Positions 39,890-48,431 of a DNA stretch of 64,000 nt are shown here, one piece after another. The notes under the pieces are model-generated. The model had not been told where the DNA came from. It made no database searches and worked only from the letters and a program-made list of their open reading frames with translations. Positions within the stretch are counted from its first letter, which is position 1, and each line of letters begins with the position of its first letter. Source of the stretch: JBQTHD01 sp052390275 (GTDB taxonomy: Bacteria; Actinomycetota; Acidimicrobiia; Acidimicrobiales; AC-14); NCBI GenBank assembly GCA_052390275.1, contig JBQTHD010000040.1, positions 53,765 through 117,764 of the forward strand, in the 5' to 3' direction. Made by a program: the position numbers and the translations under genes.

Positions 39890-40957
39890 TCAGACGATCC
39901 AGTTGTTGCGGCGGTAGGCATCCAGCGTGGAGATGACCGACCGGTCCAGGTCGGTATGGGAGAACTCGAACCCGGTGGCCGCCAGCGCGGCTCCGGCCAG
40001 CCGGTTGTTCAGGTTGGCTTTGCGCATGAACCGGAATCGCTCCGGGGTGAAGAGGATGTCGTCGGTCATTCCGGCCGCCCTCATCTCCCCATAGGCCTTC
40101 CGTCGTTCCTCGGGGCTGGGGCCGGCCTCGGGGAGCCCGGCATCGACCTCCCCGAATCCGCCCGCCGCCTCCATCCCGAAGGCGCCGGCGAGGGCTCGAA
40201 CCACGTCGTCACTGGTGGGGTAGAGGTTGGCGACGTTGAACGCCTGGCCCGCGGCGCCGGGGTGGGTGGCCAGGTGCATGGTGGCGGCCAAGAGGTCGTC
40301 GATGTGGACCAGGCGCTGTTCGATCACCGGACTGGGGGCGACCAACGAGTCCAGGCCCAAGCGGTGTTCGATGGCGGTGTCGAGCACGGCGCTGGCCATG
40401 AGCTTGACCGAACCAGGTCCGAAAACGGTCACCGGCCGCAAGACCACCACCTCGAGTCCCCGCCGGCCCGCCGCCCAGACGCACTGCTCGGCGCCCCACT
40501 TGGCCACCCCGTAGCTACGGCTGGGCTCCCCCGCAGAGGCCTCCACGACGGGGGTCGGCAGCGGAGATGACTCCCCGTAGACCGATGTTGAGCTCATGTG
40601 GACGAAGCGCTCGACCCCCGCAGGCAGGGCGTCGAGGAGGCGGCGGGTGCCGTCGACGTTGGCCCTCATCATCTCGGTCTCGGAGGACTTCGAGCTGGAG
40701 GCTCCGGCAAGGTGAAAGACCACGCCGACCCCGTCGACCAGTCGGGCCAGGGTGGCGTGGTCGGCTGCGGCCAGATCGGCAGGCACGTACTCCGCACCTG
40801 GAGGACTGTTCGCCGGCCGCCCTCGCCGGCCGCTGGCCCTGATCGGCCAGCCGGCGGCGGACAGTGCGGAGACCAGGCGGCGGCCGATGTAGCCCGTGGC
40901 CCCGGTAACGAGTGCGAGTGGGTGTTTGATCTCCTTAGACTTCCACTCGGCGCGCAC
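39890..40957 (-). CDS. NAD-dependent epimerase/dehydratase (extended SDR)
   Basis: A 355-residue extended short-chain dehydrogenase. The Rossmann motif is TGATGYIGRRLVSAL, with HLAGASSSKSSE, the catalytic serine region VHMSSTSVYGE and the pair in YGVAKWGAE. LRPVTVFGPGSVKLMA and RLVHIDDLLAATMHL are typical of sugar-nucleotide epimerases and 3-beta-hydroxysteroid dehydrogenase-like enzymes. The C-terminal helix region (TPERFRFMRKANLNNRLAGA) resembles the latter group more. It is on the same strand as addB, 103 bases upstream, and diverges from the pseudokinase gene. Substrate not predictable. Confidence 0.88.
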   Translation of the reverse strand: MRAEWKSKEIKHPLALVTGATGYIGRRLVSALSAAGWPIRASGRRGRPANSPPGAEYVPADLAAADHATLARLVDGVGVVFHLAGASSSKSSETEMMRANVDGTRRLLDALPAGVERFVHMSSTSVYGESSPLPTPVVEASAGEPSRSYGVAKWGAEQCVWAAGRRGLEVVVLRPVTVFGPGSVKLMASAVLDTAIEHRLGLDSLVAPSPVIEQRLVHIDDLLAATMHLATHPGAAGQAFNVANLYPTSDDVVRALAGAFGMEAAGGFGEVDAGLPEAGPSPEERRKAYGEMRAAGMTDDILFTPERFRFMRKANLNNRLAGAALAATGFEFSHTDLDRSVISTLDAYRRNNWIV

Positions 40958-41058
40958 CCGTTCCCGATTGCTGGCTGGCGCGCCGGTGGAGGTTGGCCAG
41001 AGAAGGGTGTGACGTTCACTTGTCGTCGGGATCCGGGCAGCTTGCGGGGCGGGACCCG

Positions 41059-43269
41059 GTGATCCTCGGTCAGCGCTATCAGGTCACCGGACTGCTGGGA
41101 CGAGGACGGCTGACCGAGGTGTTCGCCGGAGTGGACGTCTCTTCCGGGCGCGACGTGGTGGTCAAACGGCTGCTGCTGGACCTGGCCGGCCGGCCGGATA
41201 TCAGGGCCCGATTCAGCGCTGAGGCCGAGCTGGCGGCGATGATCGTTCATCCCAATGCCGTGTCCATCCTCGACACCAATGTCCACCAAGGGGTTCCGTA
41301 TGTGGTGGTTGAACGCCTGGGCGGCGAGACCCTGGGTGACCATCTGACGACGGCTCTCGACCCCGGCTGGGTTCGAAATCTGGCCACCGAGGCACTTGGC
41401 GCCATCGAGGCCGCTCATGCCGCCGGCCTGGCCCACGGTTCGGTGACGCCGGGCAACATCCTGTTGGGTTCCGACGGCCAGGCCAAAGTGGACGATTTCT
41501 GCATCGGTCGGAGCCTGGCCGGTCTGGAGAAGGCGTATTCGGCGGCCGAACCGGCGGCCGACATCGAGGCCATGGGTCGGATCCTCTATCGAGCGCTGAC
41601 CGGGATGAGTCCGGGAGTGGCCCCCGCCCCGCTGGCGGGCCTGGTACCCGACGTCGACCCGGCGATGGCGAGGGCGGTGGATCGGGCGGTTCTTGCCGAA
41701 CCGGGACGCGGGTTCGCCTCGGCCGGCTCCATGGCCGCCTGTCTGCTCGGAGTCCCAGATCCGGGCGCGCCCCGCGGGCCCGCGTATTTTCCAACTCCCG
41801 TTTCATCCTCGGTCGACTCCCCAGCGGTGGCACCGGCACCCGTGACGCCGGCACCCGTGACGACCCCGGTACTTGTCGGCGGGGCCCCTCCTGTGGTGGT
41901 GCCCGCAGTCGTGCGCCCATCGGTGGTGGATGAGCCGAGCAGTTCCGAAATCCCCTCGTCCGACCCGGTCGGTCCTCCCGCTCGGTCTCCCTGGATGAAG
42001 TCGCCCCGGGCGGGCCCAGATGAGTCCGACGGCGCCCCCTTCCCGGCAGGGACACCCGTCGATGAACGATGGATATCGGGACTTGACCCTTTCGGGCCGG
42101 CCAGATCCGGCTGGGCCCGGCCGGAGCGGGCCTCGGACCTGGCGGGCTCGGATTGGGTGACCTCGGATCTGGTCGGCTCCGCTGGGCCTGGATCCAGCGC
42201 CACCGACGCCGAGACCTTGGCCGAGGGTCCGGAGAGGACCGGTCCTCACCGGGGCGGAGACTTTCCCGGCGGACCTGGTTGGGGCGGAATCGCTTCGGAG
42301 GAGCAGTCCGATGACGATGCCCGCAGCGCCACCTCCGGGCCGCAGGCGGAAGGGGACGGCCGCGCTGCCGACGGTGGACGGCGGTCACGCGTGTTCGACC
42401 ACGAGCTCGAGGTCGGGGATTTCGGCGACGCCGACGTCGGGGCCGGCGATTCGCGGGACGATTTCGGGTGCACCGACGGTTACGGCCCGGCCGGGTCGAC
42501 GGTCCGCCGGCAACGTTCAACGCCGAATGGCGTCGGCGTGCCCACGAAGCGCGGCTCCCGACCCAAGCGCTCCGGATCCACGCTCCCCCGATCCACGCGG
42601 TCGGGATCCAAGCGCTCCCGATCCACGCTCCCCCGATCCACGCGGTCGGGATCCAAGCGCTCCCGATCCACGCTCCCCCGATCCACGCGGTCGGGTGCTG
42701 GTCGCCGCGCTTCGGATTGGTCGGGATCCAACCGGTCCGGATCTGGATCCACACGTTCAGGATCAGGATCCAACCGCTCGGATTCGGCCCGTTCCCGGCC
42801 GGGATCCTCCTATGAGCACTCCGGCCGGCGGGCCCGGGCTCCGCGGGGCTACGCCCTGGCCCTGGCCGGGGCGGTTCTGGTGGCCGCTGGCCTGGGCGCC
42901 TGGGCCATCGCCACTGCCCGCCAACCTGAGTCAGGTCGCAAGGACAAGCCCGGCGGAGCCCAAAGCGCTTCGGACCCGGTTGGTCGACGGCTCATGGCGG
43001 TGGCCGACGGGTTGGTGCCGGCCGATGGGCCCCGATCGGGCGACCTGGCGAAACGGCTCAGGGCGCTGGCCGAGGACATCGATTCTGCGGGCTCCTCTGC
43101 CGACGCCGCAGAACTGTCCGCCAAGGTGGACTCCTGGGTGGCCGATGGCGGCCTGGACGTCGTCGCCGCCGGCCCGGCCCGGTCGATCCTGGCCGAGGTG
43201 GCCGGCCTGGGCGCAGCCGGCGGCATCGACGACGCCGGGCTCGTGCCCACGCCAGCGGACGGCCCATAA
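41059..43269 (+). CDS. Membrane-anchored Ser/Thr pseudokinase with repeat-rich linker
   Basis: About 736 residues. Residues 1-240 follow the PknB kinase fold (LGQRYQVTGLLGRGRLTEVF, lysine in VVVKRLL, DFCIG for DFG), but the catalytic loop reads AHGSVTPGNILL: the HRD aspartate is a serine, the third glycine of the P-loop is lost and the G of DFG is Cys. It is therefore likely a pseudokinase that binds or scaffolds. Residues 240-590 are a disordered Pro/Ser/Asp-rich linker ending in a 15-residue Arg-Ser repeat. A single transmembrane helix (YALALAGAVLVAAGLGAW) precedes a 115-residue outer domain. The start is the GTG at 41059 next to ILGQRYQ; a TTG at 40993 would add 22 residues. Confidence 0.8.
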   Translation: MILGQRYQVTGLLGRGRLTEVFAGVDVSSGRDVVVKRLLLDLAGRPDIRARFSAEAELAAMIVHPNAVSILDTNVHQGVPYVVVERLGGETLGDHLTTALDPGWVRNLATEALGAIEAAHAAGLAHGSVTPGNILLGSDGQAKVDDFCIGRSLAGLEKAYSAAEPAADIEAMGRILYRALTGMSPGVAPAPLAGLVPDVDPAMARAVDRAVLAEPGRGFASAGSMAACLLGVPDPGAPRGPAYFPTPVSSSVDSPAVAPAPVTPAPVTTPVLVGGAPPVVVPAVVRPSVVDEPSSSEIPSSDPVGPPARSPWMKSPRAGPDESDGAPFPAGTPVDERWISGLDPFGPARSGWARPERASDLAGSDWVTSDLVGSAGPGSSATDAETLAEGPERTGPHRGGDFPGGPGWGGIASEEQSDDDARSATSGPQAEGDGRAADGGRRSRVFDHELEVGDFGDADVGAGDSRDDFGCTDGYGPAGSTVRRQRSTPNGVGVPTKRGSRPKRSGSTLPRSTRSGSKRSRSTLPRSTRSGSKRSRSTLPRSTRSGAGRRASDWSGSNRSGSGSTRSGSGSNRSDSARSRPGSSYEHSGRRARAPRGYALALAGAVLVAAGLGAWAIATARQPESGRKDKPGGAQSASDPVGRRLMAVADGLVPADGPRSGDLAKRLRALAEDIDSAGSSADAAELSAKVDSWVADGGLDVVAAGPARSILAEVAGLGAAGGIDDAGLVPTPADGP
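42556..42690 (+). repeat. 45-base in-frame tandem repeat, three copies
   Basis: Two identical 45-base units (42601-42645 and 42646-42690) follow a diverged first copy. Each encodes a 15-residue Arg/Ser-rich block around SGSKRSRSTLPRSTR in the pseudokinase linker. A looser Ser-Gly-rich continuation runs to about 42800. Confidence 0.92.
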
Positions 43270-43298
43270 GCCGGGAGTGGAGGGGGGGAGGTCCCTGA

Positions 43299-43730
43299 CT
43301 ACTCGATGACCACGAGGTTGGCTTTGGCGGCCCCAATCACCGCAGCCACTGCGATCTTCTGATCGAAAGTCACGAGGCGCCCCTGGTGCTTGGTTGCCAG
43401 GGCCAGCAGGTAGGCGTCGGTGACCTGTCGGGGACCGTGAAGGCGGGATCGGTCGATTACGGAGGCGTCGAGCAGACTGAGATCGCAAGTCCAAAACCGG
43501 TGATGGCGTTGCACGGTTGCCCCTTCAAGGAGGTCAATGGCTTCGGACGGGGTGACGGGATTGGGGTAACCCGCCTGGCTGACCACCCGCACGAATCCGT
43601 TCTGGGTGATCGCGCAGGAGGACCACCCCTGGCCCATCTCCGCCGACAGCCACGCCCTGGCTCGACGGTGGTCGATGTGTTGTCGATCAAACAGGGCGAT
43701 CAGGACGTTGACGTCGAGCAGGCTTCTCAA
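43299..43730 (-). CDS. vapC: PIN-domain VapC toxin
   Basis: A 143-residue PIN-domain ribonuclease of the mycobacterial Mtu-PIN type. LLDVNVLIALFDRQHIDH supplies the first Asp, WSSCAITQNGFVRVVSQAGY the conserved Gln-Asn segment, QVTDAYLLALA the second Asp and GRLVTFDQKIA the last. It looks complete, with an ATG start. The antitoxin gene is upstream on the same strand, with an unusually long 89-base gap instead of the normal overlap. Its stop is 30 bases from the convergent end of the pseudokinase gene. Confidence 0.88.
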   Translation of the reverse strand: MRSLLDVNVLIALFDRQHIDHRRARAWLSAEMGQGWSSCAITQNGFVRVVSQAGYPNPVTPSEAIDLLEGATVQRHHRFWTCDLSLLDASVIDRSRLHGPRQVTDAYLLALATKHQGRLVTFDQKIAVAAVIGAAKANLVVIE

Positions 43731-43819
43731 GGCTTCTGGCCCTTCAGCCTCTCGCCTTCATGCCCGTGATCACGCCCTCATCATCGCCAGAGTTCGAAGG
43801 GCTTGTCACCGGGGGTCCC

Positions 43820-44065
43820 TCAGCCTTCGGGAGAGTCTTCGCGTAGTTCGTCGATGAGGGCGTTCGATACCAACTGACCGCGCGAGGGGAGGGGATGGAA
43901 TCCGAAAAAGGTGTCGTCTGAGGGATTGGTATCGCTCCCCGGCGGTCGGGTCAGGGCCACACGAGCGAGATCGGACAGAACCTCGCCGGCACTTCGGTTC
44001 TCCCGCCGCGCCCTTTCTTTGACGGCGATTAGGACGTCGTCATCAAGACGGAGCGTCGTGCGCAT
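43820..44065 (-). CDS. vapB: Ribbon-helix-helix VapB antitoxin
   Basis: An 81-residue antitoxin. MRTTLRLDDDVLIAVKERAR then RENRSAGEVLSDLARVAL is a ribbon-helix-helix DNA-binding domain (strand TTLRLDDDVL, two helices). The tail (FFGFHPLPSRGQLVSNALID) is the part that blocks VapC, by family analogy. It is expected to repress the operon together with the toxin. Start ATG at 44065. Confidence 0.85.
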   Translation of the reverse strand: MRTTLRLDDDVLIAVKERARRENRSAGEVLSDLARVALTRPPGSDTNPSDDTFFGFHPLPSRGQLVSNALIDELREDSPEG

Positions 44066-44131
44066 CGCCTGATGCTAACGCATCAATTTGGAGGTGCAGC
44101 CGCATCATAAGCGGGTGTGATTGCAAGAGCG

Positions 44132-44980
44132 CTAGCTCGGCGTCATTCTCGGGTCGAGGGCGTCGCGCAGGCCTTCGCCCAGGAGGTTGATGCCCAGGAC
44201 CAGGCCGGTGATGGCCAATCCTGGAGCGAGGAAGGCGTGGGGGAAGGATGGGAAGGCGGGGCGGGCCTCGTTGAGCATCGCCCCCCATTCGGGAGTAGGG
44301 GGCTGGGCGCCCAAGCCCAGAAAGCTCAGCCCGGCGATGGCCAGCAGGAGGCGTCCCATGCGCAGGGTCGCCAGCACCACGATGGAGGGCGCCACGTTGG
44401 GCAGGACATGCCTGCGGATCAATCGCCAGCGGCCAGCCCCCGCCGAGCGGGCGGCACTGATGTAGGCCTTGTCCTTCACTCCGATCACCAGGGTGCGCAC
44501 GATGCGGGCATAGGAGACCCACCAGACGCTGACCAGGCCTAGCAGCACTGCCCACAGGCTCGGCTCCACCAGTCCGGCAATAGCGAAGGCGATCACCAGG
44601 CCGGGTAGGGCAAGAAGAACGTCAACCAGGCGCATGAGAACAGCGTCGATCCAGCCACCGAATACCCCCGCAGCGGTGCCCACCCCCACCCCGATGGTGA
44701 TGACCAGAACCCCTGCCAGCGCTGCAGCGCCCATGGACGCCCGGGCTCCGTGGATGACCCGACTCAACAGGTCGCGGCCCAGCACGTCTGTTCCCAGCGG
44801 GTGGCTGAAACTGGGACTGGCCAGTCGGTCCCGGGTGATCTCCAACGGGTCGTGGGGGGCAAGTGCCGGGGCCAGGATGGCCACCAGGGCAAACCCAGCA
44901 ACCACTGCCGCCCCCACCCAGGCCGAAACTCCCATGGCCGGACGGATTCCGGTAGCGGTCCGATCGACCTGAGCTTTCAC
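44132..44980 (-). CDS. ABC transporter permease, DppC/OppC/NikC type (second locus)
   Basis: A 282-residue family-5 permease. The N-terminus AAVVAGFALVAILAPALAPH leads into SHPLGTDVLGRDLLSRVIHG, the conserved HPLGTDxxGRD motif. The EAA loop reads SAARSAGAGRWRLIRRHVLP and is followed by GLSFLGLGAQPPTPEWGAML. GTG start overlapping the stop of the first permease (GTGA). It is the last gene of the operon led by the second pilin/binding-protein fusion; no ATPase gene follows. Confidence 0.93.
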   Translation of the reverse strand: MKAQVDRTATGIRPAMGVSAWVGAAVVAGFALVAILAPALAPHDPLEITRDRLASPSFSHPLGTDVLGRDLLSRVIHGARASMGAAALAGVLVITIGVGVGTAAGVFGGWIDAVLMRLVDVLLALPGLVIAFAIAGLVEPSLWAVLLGLVSVWWVSYARIVRTLVIGVKDKAYISAARSAGAGRWRLIRRHVLPNVAPSIVVLATLRMGRLLLAIAGLSFLGLGAQPPTPEWGAMLNEARPAFPSFPHAFLAPGLAITGLVLGINLLGEGLRDALDPRMTPS

Positions 44981-45963
44981 CGGGGCGACGGGGTCGACGA
45001 GGTCCGGGGGTCGATCCAGAGGTTGATCACGTCAGTCAGGAAATTGATCACCACATAGGCGGTGGCGGTGGCCAGAACGAAGCCTTGGAGTACGGGGAAG
45101 TCCTTGGCGCCGATGGCGTCGACGGCCAGGGTGCCCAGCCCCGGCCAGACGAAGATCCATTCCACGACGAAGGCGCCGGAAATCAACCCCCCTACCGACA
45201 GGCCCAGGGCGGTCACCACCGGAGGGGACGCAGGCCGGAGACAGTGGGCGAAGAGAATCCGTCCGGTGCCGGTGCCGCGAGCCCGGGCACTGCGGACGAA
45301 CTCCGAGCCCAGAACCTCCAGCATCGAAGCCCGGATGAACCGGGTCAGGGTGGCAGCCGACCCGATGGCCAGGGTCACGGCCGGGAGCACCACATTGGTC
45401 GGGGCGTCGGACCCGATTGCCGGCAGCAGCGGAAGCCAAACCGCCAGGATCAGGATCAGCAGGTAGGCGGTGAGGTAACCGGGAGTGGAGGTGGCCACCA
45501 GCGTGAGCGCTCGGGAGAACTGGTCCACTCCCCGGCCTCGGCGGTAGGCGGCCATCACGCCCAGAGGGACCGCCAGTGCCAAAGACAGGACCACGGCCGT
45601 GACGCCCAGGTACAGGCTGCGCGGCGCTCTGGCCCCGAGAAGTACGGTCACCGGCTCGCCGGTGACCGTCGACACCCCCAGATCCCCGCCCAGGAGGTTA
45701 TGCAACCAGTAGCGGTACTGAGTGACGAGTGGCTGATCCAGATGAAGCTCGCTCCGTTTGGCCTCTAGCTGGGCCGCGGTGGGCGGGTCGCTTTGCGACC
45801 GCTCCAATGCCAACTCGGCTGGGTCCCCCGGGGCGGCCGCTCCCAGGCCGAACGTCAGCATGGACACCACGGCCAGAACCACCCCCAACCACAGGAGTCG
45901 CTGGCCCAGGGCGGCGGCCAGGACGCTTCGCCCGCCTTTGCCTCGCTCCCCGGTCCGGTTCAC
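44977..45963 (-). CDS. ABC transporter permease, DppB/OppB/NikB type (second locus)
   Basis: A 328-residue permease that pairs with the DppC-type protein. The helix LLWLGVVLAVVSMLTFGLGA is followed by AAPGDPAELALERSQSDPPT, and the YRYWLHNLLGGDLGVSTVTG motif and EAA loop (VRSARARGTGTGRILFAHCL) are typical. The GTG at 45963 is the first start that fits the family N-terminus; the longer frame would run into the hairpin region upstream. Located 103 bases after the stop of the binding-protein fusion on the same strand. Confidence 0.92.
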   Translation of the reverse strand: MNRTGERGKGGRSVLAAALGQRLLWLGVVLAVVSMLTFGLGAAAPGDPAELALERSQSDPPTAAQLEAKRSELHLDQPLVTQYRYWLHNLLGGDLGVSTVTGEPVTVLLGARAPRSLYLGVTAVVLSLALAVPLGVMAAYRRGRGVDQFSRALTLVATSTPGYLTAYLLILILAVWLPLLPAIGSDAPTNVVLPAVTLAIGSAATLTRFIRASMLEVLGSEFVRSARARGTGTGRILFAHCLRPASPPVVTALGLSVGGLISGAFVVEWIFVWPGLGTLAVDAIGAKDFPVLQGFVLATATAYVVINFLTDVINLWIDPRTSSTPSPR

Positions 45964-46013
45964 CTTCGGTGATTCTCGGCGATGGCGGGGCCAGCACGCG
46001 CCGATGGAACCAA

Positions 46014-46052
46014 CCGAGGGGTCGAGCGGGTGGTGCCGGCTCGACCCCTCGG
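46014..46052 (-). promoter_or_regulatory. Perfect 14-bp inverted repeat between binding protein and permease genes
   Basis: ccgaggggtcgagc (46014-46027) pairs perfectly with gctcgacccctcgg (46039-46052) around an 11-base loop. In the transcript of the minus-strand operon this hairpin directly follows the binding-protein gene and precedes the permeases. There is no T-run. In known importer operons such hairpins protect the binding-protein mRNA or reduce read-through so the binding protein is made in excess; I infer the same here. Confidence 0.75.
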
Positions 46053-46066
46053 CGTCGTGACAGGGT

Positions 46067-48040
46067 TCAGGGACTGGTGATGTAGGCCCCTGTCCACAGC
46101 AGATGGGACTCCGCCGGGTGTGGAGGCTCGAACCCGGCCACCCCATTGCGCAGGCCATAGACCCGGGAGAGGCCGGCCAGGGCGATCGCCTTATGGTCCT
46201 GGTCGATCAAAAGGTCGGTGGCCTGGGCAGAGAAGTCTTGCGTGCCGTCGAAGGTGGGCGAGGCCAGCGCCTGGGCGATCAGGGCATCGAAGGCCGGACC
46301 CGCCTGCTGCCAGGGACCGCAGGGCATCGGGCCGACGATGCACGACACCCAACGGTTGGTGGACTGAGACCACCACTGCAGGGTCAGGAGGAAGGCGGGG
46401 TTGGCATCGTTCTGGTTGGGATTGACGTGGTCCAGGTCCCAGTTGCCCTCGTTCTTACGGGTCTGACGCTGGGAACTCGTCAGAGTGCTCCCGATGGTCA
46501 TCTGGATTCCCACCTCGGCGAGGCGCCCTTTGAGGTCCTGCAGCAGGGGGTCGTCCTGGTTGCCGGTCTGGGACAACATGAACAGGTCGAGCACTTCGCC
46601 CGACTTCTGGCGGATCTCGTTCGGGTTGCAGGCGGGGGCCAGGGAGCCCACGCAGACCCAGCCGTCGTTGGCCAGGGAAGTGCGGGAGGCCGCCTGGTCG
46701 AAGGTGGGCCCGGTGATGGTGGAGGCGTAAGGCCCCAGCACCGACGGCGGGAAGGGGGTGTTGATCAGGTTGGCCACCCCCGGCTCCCAGTTGTCGTCGA
46801 TGAAGTCCTGGCGGTTGATGGCCATGGTCAGGGCCTGGCGCACGGCCAGGCTGGTGGTCTCGTTGTACAGCGGGTCGGTGCCGTTGAGGTTCATATAGAC
46901 GTTGAAGGCGTAGCTGATGGGAGCGGTGACCACCTGGATTCCAGTGTTCGCCCTCAGCCCGGCTACCTGCAGGCGGCCGACGTCGTACATGGCGTCCACG
47001 TCGCCCGATTCGAGGGCGAGTCGGCGGGCGGTGTTGTCGCTGATGAACCGGAAGGTCAACTCCCGCAGCCGAGCGTTGACACCCCAGTAGTCGTCGAAGC
47101 GTTCAACGACTACCCGGTCGCTCGCGGTGTAGCTCTTGAACTTGAAGGGTCCGGTGCCCACGATGGTGGCCGTGGTGGGGGTGCCCGTGGTGGGCAACCC
47201 GGTGCCCTCGGCCAGGATGGCGTAGGTCGGGTGGACCAGGATCTCGGGCAGGCGGAAGTTGGCCGTGGCCGGGGTGATGTCAACCGTCAGGGCGTCGACC
47301 ACCACGGAGGAACTCGACCCGAGTTTGGCGGTGAAGTCGTCGTTGAGGCTGACCAGACGGTCCATGGAGTACTTGACGTCCATGGCCTCGAGAGGAGTGC
47401 CGTTGTGGAACATGACGCCCGGGCGAAGGCGGAAGCGCCAAGTGGGGTTGCCCGGGTAGGCCGAGTTGTTGCCCGGGTTGATCAGTTCCCAACTGGTGGC
47501 CAGGCGGGGGTTGACCGCGTAGTCGTTGCCCAGTTTGGTGAGGGTCTCGTTGACGTTGGTGTCCAGAGCGAAGCGGGCAAAGCGCTTCTTGTCGGTAGTC
47601 CAGGGGTCACCCCGGTAGGCGACGGACATGAACTGCTGGTCGTCGGGTAGGCCCGCCGCACCCCCGTAACCCAGGTTGGACACCAGGTAGTAGCCGGTAT
47701 CCCCGCAGGACCCTTCGCCCTGGAACTCGATGTCGTGGATGGTCGACTCCTCGGCCAGCAGGCCGGCGGCCACCAACTCAGCTTCGCTCTCGGCGTACTC
47801 ACCGTTGTTGGCGCAGTGGGCCTCCTGAGCCGTGCGCAGCGTGTCCAGGTCGGTGGCGTAGGCGGCGGCCTGGCCCTTGTCTCCCACACCCCCTACAGCG
47901 AAGACCACCACCGCGGCCAGGATGCCGAGGATGATGATCACCACCAGCAACTCGATCAGGGTGAAGCCACCCTGGCGGGGTCTCTCACCCACCATCGGAA
48001 CCTGGTTGGAGCGGAGACGCCTAGAAATCAGACTCAACAC
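46067..48040 (-). CDS. Type IV pilin N-terminal domain fused to family-5 solute-binding protein (second copy)
   Basis: A 657-residue hybrid with the same plan as the protein encoded at 21650-23968. The leader MLSLISRRLRSNQVPMVGER ends PRQGG; then FTLIELLVVIIILGILAAVV with Glu at mature position 5, and a minor-pilin stretch (DLDTLRTAQEAHCANNGEY, SEAELVAAGLLAEES, with paired cysteines). From about residue 140 comes a SBP_bac_5 domain: VNETLTKLGNDYAVNPRLAT, WRFRLRPGVMFHNGTPLEAM, VGTGPFKFKSYTASD, LAVRQALTMAINRQDFID. The GTG start has GAAGGGAG eight bases upstream. It heads an operon with DppB/DppC permeases. No lipobox or Sec signal is present. Both halves are confidently recognised; the fused architecture is unfamiliar to me. 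Confidence 0.88.
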   Translation of the reverse strand: MLSLISRRLRSNQVPMVGERPRQGGFTLIELLVVIIILGILAAVVVFAVGGVGDKGQAAAYATDLDTLRTAQEAHCANNGEYAESEAELVAAGLLAEESTIHDIEFQGEGSCGDTGYYLVSNLGYGGAAGLPDDQQFMSVAYRGDPWTTDKKRFARFALDTNVNETLTKLGNDYAVNPRLATSWELINPGNNSAYPGNPTWRFRLRPGVMFHNGTPLEAMDVKYSMDRLVSLNDDFTAKLGSSSSVVVDALTVDITPATANFRLPEILVHPTYAILAEGTGLPTTGTPTTATIVGTGPFKFKSYTASDRVVVERFDDYWGVNARLRELTFRFISDNTARRLALESGDVDAMYDVGRLQVAGLRANTGIQVVTAPISYAFNVYMNLNGTDPLYNETTSLAVRQALTMAINRQDFIDDNWEPGVANLINTPFPPSVLGPYASTITGPTFDQAASRTSLANDGWVCVGSLAPACNPNEIRQKSGEVLDLFMLSQTGNQDDPLLQDLKGRLAEVGIQMTIGSTLTSSQRQTRKNEGNWDLDHVNPNQNDANPAFLLTLQWWSQSTNRWVSCIVGPMPCGPWQQAGPAFDALIAQALASPTFDGTQDFSAQATDLLIDQDHKAIALAGLSRVYGLRNGVAGFEPPHPAESHLLWTGAYITSP

Positions 48041-48202
48041 GAACTGGACTCCCTTCGAGTGCAGACAATGGGGCGAGTCTGGCATCCGATTCTGAAGAAT
48101 TACTGAAGATTCACACGATCATTTGGGAATATAGGAACCGCACCTCCGCCCATATCACTCCAAGATGACAGAACAATGACATACGGGCATTACGGTTCAG
48201 GT

Positions 48203-48329
48203 GGTGCGTACTCTCGCGGACCATGCAGTGCAGGCGGCGGGCGCCTTCGAAGGCGGCTTCGCCTGCGAACTGCCGAGCAGGCGGACAGGTGGCGTGGAAG
48301 TCAATGGGGTCACCTCGGCCCAGTTGCAT
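48203..48329 (-). pseudogene. Decayed duplicate of the 3' end of the adjacent oxidoreductase gene
   Basis: This stretch matches, with many substitutions, the last ~130 bases of the flavin oxidoreductase gene at 48432. Both encode the segment AGEAAFEGARRL, preceded by an equivalent of MKLAEV and followed by an equivalent of VRKDRTP. The duplicate cannot encode a working domain. It lies between the fusion gene promoter and a 14-base tandem repeat, so repeated slippage or recombination seems to have acted here. Confidence 0.75.
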
Positions 48330-48336
48330 GGGGGGT

Positions 48337-48412
48337 GCTAACGATCGGTTGCTAATGACCGGCTGCTAATGCTAATGACCGGCTGCTAATGACCGGCTGC
48401 TAATGACCGGCT
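48337..48412. repeat. 14-base tandem repeat
   Basis: Units like gctaatgaccggct: one diverged copy (48337-48350), one intact copy, a 6-base partial, then three intact copies to 48412. Located between the decayed duplicate and the oxidoreductase stop codon. Confidence 0.9.
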
Positions 48413-48431
48413 GCGTCTTTCGGGGCAGGGC

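Noticed and set aside
46103..47650. A 515-codon plus-strand frame opposite the second pilin/binding-protein gene
   Set aside because: Val/Gly/Asp-rich shadow translation without motifs; the minus-strand gene has strong domains and a good ribosome site.
48337..48412. CRISPR-like short repeats
   Set aside because: Units are contiguous 14-base tandem copies with no unique spacers and no cas genes nearby.
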